Below, piece after piece: positions 28,419 to 35,519 of a stretch of DNA of 37,242 nucleotides. Position 1 is the first letter of the stretch, and every line of letters starts with the position of its first letter. The notes under the pieces are model-generated. The model saw only the letters and a program-made list of their open reading frames with translations. It did not search any database and was not told the origin of the DNA. The translations under genes and the position numbers were made by a program. The DNA comes from CAYXXZ01 sp964469165 (GTDB lineage Bacteria > Pseudomonadota > Gammaproteobacteria > Pseudomonadales > Porticoccaceae), in assembly GCA_964469165.1 (NCBI GenBank), contig CAYXXZ010000021.1, positions 1-37,242 of the forward strand, in the 5' to 3' direction.

Positions 28419-29864
28419 ATGGGAAAACCAACCGGATTCAAAGAGTTTTCGCGCGAAGCCGCGAGCTATCGTGACGTCGACCTGCGCATACTGGATTATG
28501 CGGAACTCTATACCCCCGTGGACGTGCCCAAGCTGCGCGTCCAGGCCTCCCGCTGCATGGACTGCGGCATTCCATTCTGTCAATCCGGCGACGGCTGCCC
28601 CGTCGCCAACCGCATTCCGGAATGGAACGACCTGATCTACAACGGTCGCTGGCGCGAGGCTCTCGATCGCCTGCACCAGACCAACAACTTCCCGGAGTTC
28701 ACCGGTCGGGTGTGCCCTGCCCCTTGCGAAGGCTCCTGTGTGCTCGGCCACGTCGACAAGGCCGTGACCATCAAGAACATCGAATACGCCATCATCGAGC
28801 GCGGATTTGCAGAGGGCTGGGTCGTTCCCCGTCCGCCGCAAAAGCGTACCGGCAAGCGCATTGCCGTGGTCGGCTCCGGCCCCTCGGGCCTTGCCGCCGC
28901 TGCGCAGCTCAATCGCGCAGGCCACAGCGTTACCGTCCATGAGCGCGCCGACCGCATCGGCGGCCTGCTCATGTATGGCATTCCCAACATGAAACTCGGC
29001 AAGGACGTGGTACAGCGCCGCATCGATCTGCTGGAAGCGGAAGGTATCACCTTCATCACCGGCAGCGACGTCGGTGGCAGTGGAGCGGACGCTGTCAGCG
29101 TCGAGGAACTGCGCACCAACAACGATGCCATCCTGCTCTGTACCGGCGCCACCAACGGCCGCGACCTGCCCATCGAAAACCGCCAGCTCAACGGCATCCA
29201 CCTCGCCATGGAATTCCTCAAGGCCAACACCAAGAGTCTGCTGGACTCCAATCTCGAGGATGGCAGCTACATTTCTGCCAAAGGCAAGAACGTCATCGTC
29301 ATCGGCGGCGGCGACACTGGTACCGACTGTATCGGCACGTCCATCCGCCACGGCGCGAAGAACATCGTCAACTTCGAATTGATGCCCCAACCACCCGAAG
29401 ATCGCGCAACCAGCAACCCCTGGCCCCTGTGGCCGCGGATTTTCCGCGTCGATTACGGCCACGCGGAATCCGCCCACGCCTTCGGCAAGGATCCTCGCGA
29501 ATACTGCCTGCTGAGCAAGGGCTTCATCGACGACGGCAATGGCAACGTCAAAGGTATCCGCACCGTCAACGTGGAATGGCAAGGCATGACCATGGCGGAA
29601 GTGCCAGACTCGGAGCGGGTGTGGGACGCGGATCTGGTGCTGCTGTCCATGGGCTTTCTCGGCCCCGAACAATACGTCAACAGCGCCCTGGGCGTGGAAA
29701 CCGACGAGCGCTCCAACTACAGGGCCGCCTACGACAAGTTCGCCACCAACGTCCCGGGCGTGTTCGCAGCCGGCGACTGCCGCCGCGGCCAGTCACTGGT
29801 GGTATGGGCCATCGACGAAGGCCGTCGCGCGGCACGGGAAGTGGATGGTTTTTTGATGGGTTGA
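28419..29864 (+). CDS. gltD: Glutamate synthase (NADPH) small subunit
   Basis: 481 aa from ATG 28419, which has GAAGGAG seven bases upstream; the frame is open further 5' inside gltB but that part is not GltD. N-terminal cysteines for the 4Fe-4S clusters are C46, C49, C54, C60 and C99, C103, C107. The FAD site is VVGSGPSGLAAA (G152-G157) and the NADPH site VIGGGDTGTDC (G296 on); a closing FAAGDCRRGQSLVVWAI completes the FAD domain. It passes electrons from NADPH to GltB. It forms an operon with gltB and ends at a strong terminator. Confidence 0.98.
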   Translation: MGKPTGFKEFSREAASYRDVDLRILDYAELYTPVDVPKLRVQASRCMDCGIPFCQSGDGCPVANRIPEWNDLIYNGRWREALDRLHQTNNFPEFTGRVCPAPCEGSCVLGHVDKAVTIKNIEYAIIERGFAEGWVVPRPPQKRTGKRIAVVGSGPSGLAAAAQLNRAGHSVTVHERADRIGGLLMYGIPNMKLGKDVVQRRIDLLEAEGITFITGSDVGGSGADAVSVEELRTNNDAILLCTGATNGRDLPIENRQLNGIHLAMEFLKANTKSLLDSNLEDGSYISAKGKNVIVIGGGDTGTDCIGTSIRHGAKNIVNFELMPQPPEDRATSNPWPLWPRIFRVDYGHAESAHAFGKDPREYCLLSKGFIDDGNGNVKGIRTVNVEWQGMTMAEVPDSERVWDADLVLLSMGFLGPEQYVNSALGVETDERSNYRAAYDKFATNVPGVFAAGDCRRGQSLVVWAIDEGRRAAREVDGFLMG

Positions 29865-29868
29865 CGTA

Positions 29869-29903
29869 CAAATAAAACCCCGGCAATGCCGGGGTTTTAT
29901 TTG
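29869..29903 (+). terminator. Strong terminator after gltD
   Basis: A perfect 16-pair stem (CAAATAAAACCCCGGC and its complement) with a three-base AAT loop, five bases after the gltD stop. The 3' arm itself supplies the T-rich tract (GGGGTTTTATTTG). Confidence 0.95.
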
Positions 29904-29906
29904 TTT

Positions 29907-29981
29907 GAGTTGTCAGTTCACAGTTTGCAGTTAACAGCGGTCCGGCAGCCTCTGAAAACTGCCAGCTGCGAACTGTAAACC
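29907..29981. repeat. Hairpin-forming intergenic repeat after gltD
   Basis: CAGTTCACAGTTTGCAGTTA and GCCAGCTGCGAACTGTAAAC are imperfect inverted arms around a core CCGGCAGCCTCTGAAAACTG. The layout matches the GTAAGC-type repeats elsewhere, with the steps changed to CAGTTT/AACTGT. Its right edge is eight bases from the stop of the gene remnant that follows. Confidence 0.6.
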
Positions 29982-29988
29982 AAAAAGC

Positions 29989-30124
29989 TCACCGCACATT
30001 CAGCAATTCGAGACTCTCATACGCCACCGCACCGATGGCGATAGCGTTGTCAGCCTGATAATCCGCCAGCGCCGCATCGATGTCCGAATCGCACACTGCC
30101 CAACGTAGAACGACCCTCGGCTCG
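29989..30124 (-). pseudogene. C-terminal remnant of an unidentified gene
   Basis: On the minus strand, codons from about 30124 to the TGA at 29989 read EPRVVLRWAVCDSDIDAALA then DYQADNAIAIGAVAYESLEL, ending LNVR. Codon use (G/C at third positions) is like real genes nearby, yet upstream the frame runs straight into the GGACACCCAC repeats (30144-30248) and has no credible start or ribosome site. It looks like the tail of a gene whose front was removed at the repeat array. I do not recognise the protein. A short intact gene starting in the repeat (up to 68 codons) is the alternative and seems unlikely. Confidence 0.45.
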
Positions 30125-30143
30125 CCACCCCGACATGTGGAAC

Positions 30144-30248
30144 CCCAATTTAGGACACCCACACTTTGGACAACCCCAATTTGGGACAGCCACACTTTCT
30201 TGAATCACAATTCGGGACACAATTTAGGACACCCACATTTTCGAATTG
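30144..30248. repeat. Degenerate array of GGACACCCAC-type units
   Basis: Successive units start CCCAATTTAGGACACCCAC (exact core 30153-30162), CCCAATTTGGGACAGCCAC (30184-30193, one change), CACAATTCGGGACA (30208-30221, broken) and CACAATTTAGGACACCCAC (exact core 30227-30236). Two core copies are followed by ACTTT and another by ATTTT. The array lies between the gene remnant and the zapE stop, 5 bases from the latter. Confidence 0.9.
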
Positions 30249-30253
30249 CGGGT

Positions 30254-31381
30254 TTATCTGCCACAAGGGAAGCGCTCCAACTGCATCTCCTGCAATCTAC
30301 TCAGTGTGCGGCGGAACGGGAAAGAGAGGTAACCAGCCGGGTACAGGGCGTGCATCGACACCGCGGCTTCGATGTACAAAGGTACACCGCGATCGTAACA
30401 CTCATCCACAAGCGCTATGAAACGACGCACGCTGTCGTCATGGCGCGAGAGCGGAGGCAGATCACGGTCTCCCGTCACCACGCGTTCCGCGGCATCTTCT
30501 GTGCCTCGAGCTATGCGTGCTGGGCGCTCGTTGCCGTCCAATCGAGGAACATCCCCGAGCAAAACGGCAGGAAAGCGGTCGCACAGCTCAATAAAATCCG
30601 CCACGGAAAAAGGCCGTTCACAGAGATCGGCAAATCTGAACCAGACGGCACCGGCACTGTGGCGGAGTGCCTTCGCCACGCGCCCACCGAGCAATAAAGG
30701 TTCGTCACTCTCGAGAGCATCACCTGTCAGTTGCCTGAATATCCCGGCGAGAGCGCTCGGCTGCGATGGCTCCCGCACCCAATAGCGCTGGTGCGGTTGT
30801 CCGGGGCGGAGACGGTAGTCGCGGCCTCCGTCTACAGCCACCACAATCATATGCTGCTTCAAGGTCGCAATTGCCGGAAGAAAACGCTCGCGGTTGAAAC
30901 CCTCGGCATACAGGTGATCGGGAGCCTGATTCGAGGTCGCCACCATCACTACGCCGGCCTCGAACATCATCTGAAACAGTCGCCCCAGCAGCATGGCATC
31001 GGCGATATCTGCGACAAACAGCTCGTCAAAGCACAGCACCCGTACTTCACTGGCCAGCTCTTGCGCCAATATCTGTAGAGGATTCGCTGTGCCCGTCAAC
31101 GCAAACAAGCGGCGATGAACCCATTGCATGAAGTGATGAAAATGCTGGCGCCGAGCAGGAACCCGCAGACCATCGTAAAAGCAATCCATCAGCCAGGTTT
31201 TGCCCCGCCCCACCGGCCCCCAGAGATAAACACCCCGAGCTGAAGCCGAGGCGTCACCATGGAGCGCCTGATAACAACTTTGCAAAGCCTGTAGCGCACG
31301 TTGCTGCGCCTCATCCGGCACAAAGCCATCTTGCGCCACCGCACGCTGGTAGGCCAATTCCGGCGAAAGTGCTTCCGTCAA
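30254..31381 (-). CDS. zapE: Cell division protein ZapE (AFG1-like ATPase)
   Basis: 375 aa with an AFG1/ZapE P-loop core: Walker A GPVGRGKT (55-62), HFHHFMQWVH, Walker B LCFDEL (D119, E120), ADAMLLGRLF, VATSNQAPDHLY and RFLPAIATLKQH. In E. coli ZapE is an ATPase that acts on FtsZ rings during constriction. The only possible start is TTG 31381: a TAG stop lies directly before it and the next in-frame ATG is beyond Walker A. The N-terminus LSPELAYQRAVAQ still aligns with E. coli ZapE, so little or nothing is lost. Between DVPRL and VRRFIALVDE there are about 30 extra residues (NERPARIARGTEDAAERVVT and on) absent from E. coli. A GGACACCCAC copy lies six bases upstream of the start, leaving no clear ribosome site. 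Confidence 0.9.
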   Translation of the reverse strand: MTEALSPELAYQRAVAQDGFVPDEAQQRALQALQSCYQALHGDASASARGVYLWGPVGRGKTWLMDCFYDGLRVPARRQHFHHFMQWVHRRLFALTGTANPLQILAQELASEVRVLCFDELFVADIADAMLLGRLFQMMFEAGVVMVATSNQAPDHLYAEGFNRERFLPAIATLKQHMIVVAVDGGRDYRLRPGQPHQRYWVREPSQPSALAGIFRQLTGDALESDEPLLLGGRVAKALRHSAGAVWFRFADLCERPFSVADFIELCDRFPAVLLGDVPRLDGNERPARIARGTEDAAERVVTGDRDLPPLSRHDDSVRRFIALVDECYDRGVPLYIEAAVSMHALYPAGYLSFPFRRTLSRLQEMQLERFPCGR

Positions 31382-31386
31382 CTATA

Positions 31387-31396
31387 GGACACCCAC
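31387..31396. repeat. GGACACCCAC repeat upstream of zapE
   Basis: Exact core in the context CTATAGGACACCCACAAATT. Read on the zapE strand it is GTGGGTGTCCTATAGT, ending in a -10-like TATAGT that overlaps the TTG start codon. The rest of the 73-base gap to the dehydrogenase gene has no other feature. Confidence 0.9.
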
Positions 31397-31454
31397 AAAT
31401 TGCACCTCGATTTCAGAACAGCCATCGATTTCATTGGCATCAGCCCAACCCGAT

Positions 31455-32441
31455 CTACAGAAGCTCTTTACGCAGTTGGGCCGGAGACTTGATGGAAAGC
31501 AGCCCTGGCGCGACATCGAAGGCTGTCTTGGCGCCGAACTGACCTTGTTTATTCAAACGGTAGGCCGCGCGCGCATAAGCTACAAGAATGCTGGCGGTGA
31601 ACTCCGGATTGCTCTGCAATTGCAGCGAATATTCAACCACCTGGGAGTTGGTGTCACTGGTATTGCCGCTGCGGATGACAAAGCCACCGTGAGGCATTCG
31701 ACTGTGTTCGCGCTGCAATGTCTCCTCATCGATGAAATGCACCTGCGTGTCGTAGTCGGCGAAATAATCGGGCATGGTTACGATAGCCTGTTTTACAGCA
31801 TCCGCGTCGGCGCCCACCGCCAATACCACGTAGCATTCGCGCACATGCTTTTGTCGAGTGCTCAATTCCGGCCGCGCGCCACTGCGTACCTGCTCGATGG
31901 CCTGTTGCGAAGGGATGGTGTATTGCACACCCGTCTTCACGCCTGGCACCCGCCGAACTGCGTCCGAATGCCCTTGACTGAGCCCTTTTCCCCAAAAAGT
32001 GTAAGTAGCTCCATCGGGTAGCAAAGCTTCGCCATACAGCCGATTGATGGAGAACATGCCCGGATCCCACCCCATGGAAATCAGCGCGGTGTTGCCATTG
32101 AATCGGGCCGGGGCATCCATCGCTTCGAAGTAATCTGGAATGCGGGCGTGAGTATCGAAGCTGTCAACGGTATTGAACAACGCCGCCAGCTTCGGTCCCT
32201 GCTGTGGCAGGTCGTCCTTCGAACCGCCACAGAGTATCAAAACGTCGATGCCGTCCTGGAACTCGGCAAGCCATGACATGGTATATACCGGCGTCTGCGG
32301 GAAAACAGGCGTCAAAGTCTCGGGCGCGCGGCGAGTGAAGATTCCCACCAACTTCATGTCTGGATTTTTTGCGATAGCAGCCTCTACGCCGCGCCCCAGA
32401 TTGCCATAGCCAACGATGCCGATCCGAATTTCCTCACCCAT
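31455..32441 (-). CDS. ddh: meso-Diaminopimelate D-dehydrogenase
   Basis: 328 aa from ATG 32441 (CAGGA five bases upstream); upstream in-frame codons are not family-like. It has an N-terminal dinucleotide fold (IRIGIVGYGNLGRGVEAAI, G11-G16), then GIFTRRAPETLTPVF, LILCGGSKDDLP, DTHARIPDYF, the signature ALISMGWDPGMFSINRLYGE, and FWGKGLSQGHSDAVRRVPGV, all typical of NADP-dependent Ddh. The enzyme makes meso-diaminopimelate in one step from tetrahydrodipicolinate and ammonia, or runs in reverse. It is known best from Corynebacterium, Bacteroidetes and some Bacilli and is patchy in gammaproteobacteria, which normally use the succinylase route. The symbol follows Corynebacterium. It lies in the repeat-rich segment, possibly acquired. 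Confidence 0.93.
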   Translation of the reverse strand: MGEEIRIGIVGYGNLGRGVEAAIAKNPDMKLVGIFTRRAPETLTPVFPQTPVYTMSWLAEFQDGIDVLILCGGSKDDLPQQGPKLAALFNTVDSFDTHARIPDYFEAMDAPARFNGNTALISMGWDPGMFSINRLYGEALLPDGATYTFWGKGLSQGHSDAVRRVPGVKTGVQYTIPSQQAIEQVRSGARPELSTRQKHVRECYVVLAVGADADAVKQAIVTMPDYFADYDTQVHFIDEETLQREHSRMPHGGFVIRSGNTSDTNSQVVEYSLQLQSNPEFTASILVAYARAAYRLNKQGQFGAKTAFDVAPGLLSIKSPAQLRKELL

Positions 32442-32471
32442 AAAATCCTGCCACATTGCTGAAAAAGCAGA

Positions 32472-32477
32472 ATTATA
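32472..32477 (-). promoter_or_regulatory. Repeat-borne -10 box upstream of ddh
   Basis: On the ddh strand a perfect TATAAT (32477-32472) immediately follows GTGGGTGTCC of the repeat, 30 bases before the start codon. No good -35 box is seen at 16-18 bases (ATTTTT), so promoter function is a proposal. Confidence 0.4.
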
Positions 32478-32518
32478 GGACACCCACTGATTGAAAAAAT
32501 CATTCTGAGGACATCCAC
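32478..32518. repeat. Two GGACACCCAC-type copies between ddh and the transposase gene
   Basis: An exact core at 32478-32487 (TTATAGGACACCCACTGATT) and a one-mismatch copy GGACATCCAC at 32509-32518 in the same orientation, 31 bases apart. The remainder of the gap to 32663 has no recognised feature. Confidence 0.9.
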
Positions 32519-32663
32519 GCAACGAAAGTGCCCAGTGAATCAGCTGATATCCGTATCTACGGTTCAAAATTCCAGCGGGGAGAGAAGGGGCCGCCGAGTC
32601 GCCTCAAGGCTCATAACTGGGCGCGACCTTTCAACGCGACGAAGATGCCACGCCGAATGGCCA

Positions 32664-33698
32664 CTATGTAAGTCGCTGCGAGTAAAGCTCTCGACAATGG
32701 CTGACACCTTGTATCCAACGCTGCCCGATCCGTTCACATAATGCGTTGATTTTGCTGACAGACCCCATCGCACGACCGAAACGCTCTTCGACATGACAGC
32801 AAGTGCCCAGCCAAACCCCCGGAGCAATGCGCAAACGCGAAAGAATATCCGGGAGTTCAGAATCGATTGCAGCGCGCCTATCGTCCCGAAGGGCGCGGCC
32901 TGTCCAGTCCACCAACTGAATGTAATCAAGAAAATCAAATGGAATACAAGGTTGCTGACCACCCCCCTGATCGACAAAAGGTAGAAGGTCGAGCGCGGCA
33001 ATCGGAGCGTTTCTGACATCTACTCGATCAGACCCGGGATCGGGGGGCATCATGGAATGGGCTTCTGGCGCAATACCCAACCGTTCCTGCAGGCTGGTGT
33101 AATCAGAGCCCTCAGGGCAGCTCGCAATCCCAGCTCGTATGGGATTGAGGTCGACATAGGCCATGCAGCTGATCAGAGCGCGGTCGTCCAACAACGCCTG
33201 GCTTTTGAAACGGCCCTCCCAGAACCGTCCGGTGCAGCCATCTTCCCGATTCGCCAGGCGCGCGATGTGCTCATTCAGGCAACGCATGAACCAGCTGATG
33301 TCTCCCAGACGCTGCCGCCAGGTTTCGACGATCTCATCCACCACGGCCAATTCCGGGGCCGATAACGCACGACCCGAAGCATAAGCCTGGATCAGCGCAG
33401 GACCCGCAAACAATCGACGCCAGCGCTGGATCACCTGATCTCTACCCAGTTTTTGACAAAGCTCAGAGTCGATCCGCAACACCAGATGATAGTGATTGGA
33501 CATGACGGCGTAAGCGGCCACGTCAATGGCAAACACCGCAGCCAGCCGCTTGATACGCTGCACGATCCAGCCGCGACGGTGTTCGAAATCATAGTTTTCT
33601 CCGGAGCCGCACAAAAAAGCGCCTCTCACGCAACGAGAGACGCAGTGGTAATAAGGGGTATCTTCCAGAGAAATCAGCTCTTTCCTTGGCCTGGTCAT
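32664..33698 (-). CDS. IS200-like (Y1/HUH) REP-associated-type transposase
   Basis: 344 aa. The N-terminal half is a Y1_Tnp-like domain: LEDTPYYHCVSRCVRGAFLC, then AYAVMSNHYHLVLRID with the metal-binding HUH pair H69-Y-H71, and later LANREDGCTGRFWEGRFKSQ and MAYVDLNPIRAG. The C-terminal 120 residues (FDFLDYIQLVDWTGR onward) form an extra domain absent from minimal IS200 transposases. HUH enzymes nick and rejoin single-stranded DNA with a tyrosine; no tyrosine is visible in the helix before LANRED, so the nucleophile is unclear, with Y of AYVDLN a candidate. GGAGG lies five bases before the start. The gene is bracketed by GGACACCCAC at 32478/32509 and its inverse at 33765, likely its target repeats. 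Confidence 0.88.
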   Translation of the reverse strand: MTRPRKELISLEDTPYYHCVSRCVRGAFLCGSGENYDFEHRRGWIVQRIKRLAAVFAIDVAAYAVMSNHYHLVLRIDSELCQKLGRDQVIQRWRRLFAGPALIQAYASGRALSAPELAVVDEIVETWRQRLGDISWFMRCLNEHIARLANREDGCTGRFWEGRFKSQALLDDRALISCMAYVDLNPIRAGIASCPEGSDYTSLQERLGIAPEAHSMMPPDPGSDRVDVRNAPIAALDLLPFVDQGGGQQPCIPFDFLDYIQLVDWTGRALRDDRRAAIDSELPDILSRLRIAPGVWLGTCCHVEERFGRAMGSVSKINALCERIGQRWIQGVSHCRELYSQRLT

Positions 33699-33754
33699 GG
33701 TTCCTCCGTGAACGTTCGTCAGGTCGGGTTTACAGTGGCAGAGGGTTATGGCAT

Positions 33755-33774
33755 TGTCAAGGCTGTGGGTGTCC
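33755..33774. repeat. GGACACCCAC copy (inverted) with abutting TTGACA
   Basis: GTGGGTGTCC at 33765-33774 is the exact core in the opposite orientation to the copies at 32478 and 32509. On the transposase strand it is followed four bases later by a perfect -35-like TTGACA (33760-33755), but no good -10 box is seen at the right spacing. The 147-base gap also contains the transporter ribosome site AAGGAGG (33835-33841). Confidence 0.85.
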
Positions 33775-33845
33775 TTGTGTTGGCAGCCGCAACCTAACTC
33801 CTGAGTAGCGCAACAGTTACTTTCGGTTCACTTCAAGGAGGATGG

Positions 33846-35276
33846 ATGCAGTCCAAAACGAAGTCGCACCTGGTCGGAGACGAGATTCCACCAGGCTCCA
33901 CCGATGCTGTTCCCCCCAACGTTCTCAAGCGCGCGATCACCGCCTCGGCCATAGGCAATGCAACGGAATGGTTTGATTATGGGATGTACGCCTACGGCGT
34001 GACCTACATCTCCACCGCGCTGTTTCCTGGTGAAGCCGCCGAAGCGACCCTCTTCGCGCTGGCAACCTTTGCCATTTCCTTTCTCGTGCGACCGCTGGGG
34101 GGCTTGTTCTGGGGCCCGCTGGGCGACAGGCTGGGGCGCAAGTCGGTGCTGGCAATCACCATTCTGCTGATGTCGGGTGCCACCTTCTGTGTCGGCCTGG
34201 TGCCGTCCTATGACACCATCGGACTCTGGGCACCTGCGCTGCTGATCCTGTTGCGTATGGTGCAGGGCTTCTCGACGGGCGGCGAATATGGCGGTGCTGC
34301 GACATTCATGGCCGAGTACTCGCCCGACGCAATACGTGGCTTTTGCGGCAGTTTTCTTGAGTTCGGCACGCTGGCCGGCTTTTCCGCTGGCGCATTGTTG
34401 ATGCTCATGTTTTCTCTCGGTCTCGGCGACGAGGCGATGCACGAATGGGGTTGGCGCCTGCCATTTCTGATAGCTGCACCACTGGGGCTGATCGGTCTCT
34501 ACCTGCGCTCGAAAATGGAGGACACCCCTGTTTTTCGGGAAGTCGAGGAAGAAGACGAGGTCGAGCGCAAGGCCGGAACCGAGCTGAAACACCTGATTAC
34601 CAATTATTGGCGACAACTACTTGTCCTCGGTGGATTGGTCGTGGCCCTGAACGTAGTCAATTACACGCTGCTGAGTTACATGCCGAGCTACTTCAAGTCG
34701 GAACTGAATCTGTCCACCGCTCAATCACTGCTCGTGCCAATAATCGGCATGCTGTTCATGATGGTATTTCTGCCCTTCGCCGGCTCACTTTCCGACCGCA
34801 TCGGGCGCAAGCCTATGTGGTGGATGTCCCTGATTGGCCTGTTCGTCATGGTGGTGCCCATGTACATGCTGATGTCCACGGGCCTGCTGGGAGCCCTGGT
34901 GGGATTCGCCGTACTTGGTTTGCTTTATGTACCGCAGCTGGCGACGATCTCGGCAACATTTCCAGCCATGTTTCCCACTCACGTACGTTTTGGTGGCTTC
35001 GCCATTGCCTACAACGTCTCCACCTCACTTTTCGGTGGAACGGCGCCGGGGCTCAATGCCTGGCTGACCGGGATCACGGGCAATCCGCTGACCCCAGCCT
35101 ATTTCATGATGGCCGCATGCGCCGTGGGCGCAGTGGCGATGCTGTTCGTAGTGGAAACCGCGGGCAGTTCGCTGCGAGGCACAGAGATTCCAGGAACGGA
35201 GGAGTCCGAACATGAAATCGCCGCCATGGACGCTATTGAAATGAGACCAATCTCCTCTGCCGAACCATCCAGCTAG
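33846..35276 (+). CDS. MFS transporter, metabolite:H+ symporter (ProP-like) family
   Basis: 476 aa with about twelve hydrophobic segments. Family signatures are ASAIGNATEWFDYGMYAYGV in the first helix, PLGGLFWGPLGDRLGRKSVL between helices 2 and 3, and GFSTGGEYGGAATFMAEYSP near helix 5, followed by SDRIGRKPMWW in the second half. These are typical of the MHS group that includes ProP (proline/betaine), KgtP and citrate carriers. The short charged C-terminus (EESEHEIAAMDAIEMRP) is not the long coiled coil of E. coli ProP. An osmolyte or organic-acid symporter is likely, but the substrate is not readable. AAGGAGG precedes the ATG by four bases. Confidence 0.9.
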   Translation: MQSKTKSHLVGDEIPPGSTDAVPPNVLKRAITASAIGNATEWFDYGMYAYGVTYISTALFPGEAAEATLFALATFAISFLVRPLGGLFWGPLGDRLGRKSVLAITILLMSGATFCVGLVPSYDTIGLWAPALLILLRMVQGFSTGGEYGGAATFMAEYSPDAIRGFCGSFLEFGTLAGFSAGALLMLMFSLGLGDEAMHEWGWRLPFLIAAPLGLIGLYLRSKMEDTPVFREVEEEDEVERKAGTELKHLITNYWRQLLVLGGLVVALNVVNYTLLSYMPSYFKSELNLSTAQSLLVPIIGMLFMMVFLPFAGSLSDRIGRKPMWWMSLIGLFVMVVPMYMLMSTGLLGALVGFAVLGLLYVPQLATISATFPAMFPTHVRFGGFAIAYNVSTSLFGGTAPGLNAWLTGITGNPLTPAYFMMAACAVGAVAMLFVVETAGSSLRGTEIPGTEESEHEIAAMDAIEMRPISSAEPSS

Positions 35277-35280
35277 GTTC

Positions 35281-35332
35281 ATCAGGGACACCCACAAAAA
35301 TACAAGCATGCCCAATCTGTGGGTGTCCTGAT
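35281..35332. repeat. GGACACCCAC inverted pair (REPIN-like hairpin)
   Basis: ATCAGGGACACCCACA (35281-35296) and TGTGGGTGTCCTGAT (35318-35332) are complementary over 15 bases with a single extra G in the left arm, around a 21-base centre. It starts five bases after the transporter stop codon. It could also act as a transcript-end hairpin, but no T tract follows. Confidence 0.9.
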
Positions 35333-35370
35333 CTTATTCTCGTTGAAGATATCCTCGTTTGACTCAATCT

Positions 35371-35380
35371 ATGGGTGTCC
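35371..35380. repeat. GGACACCCAC-type copy upstream of the Rpn gene
   Basis: ATGGGTGTCC in the context CAATCTATGGGTGTCCCC; one mismatch to the core. Both this copy and the inverted arm at 35319 are preceded by CAATCT, which extends the shared motif. Confidence 0.8.
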
Positions 35381-35519
35381 CCATTCTACTCATCCTAATG
35401 GATGAATCTTCACCCTAACCCGATACCCCTTGGCATTTTCATAAATTCAAGTCATTATCATCAGGCTGCCAACGGATGGCGGTTAGTTTGGCAATCAGGC
35501 ACCGACAAGGAGGTTTGCC

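Noticed and set aside
30144..30248. CRISPR-like array with units about 31-43 bases apart
   Set aside because: Units are degenerate, spacing is irregular, the sequence between them is itself repeated (CAATTT, ACTTT), and no cas gene is present.
32564..33019. Second minus-strand frame overlapping the 3' half of the transposase gene
   Set aside because: Out of frame with a clearly conserved protein and without its own conserved features.
34527..34536. GGACACCC stretch inside the transporter gene (and another near 36136 in the Rpn gene)
   Set aside because: Both lack the final AC and the extended motif and are explained by the coding sequence.
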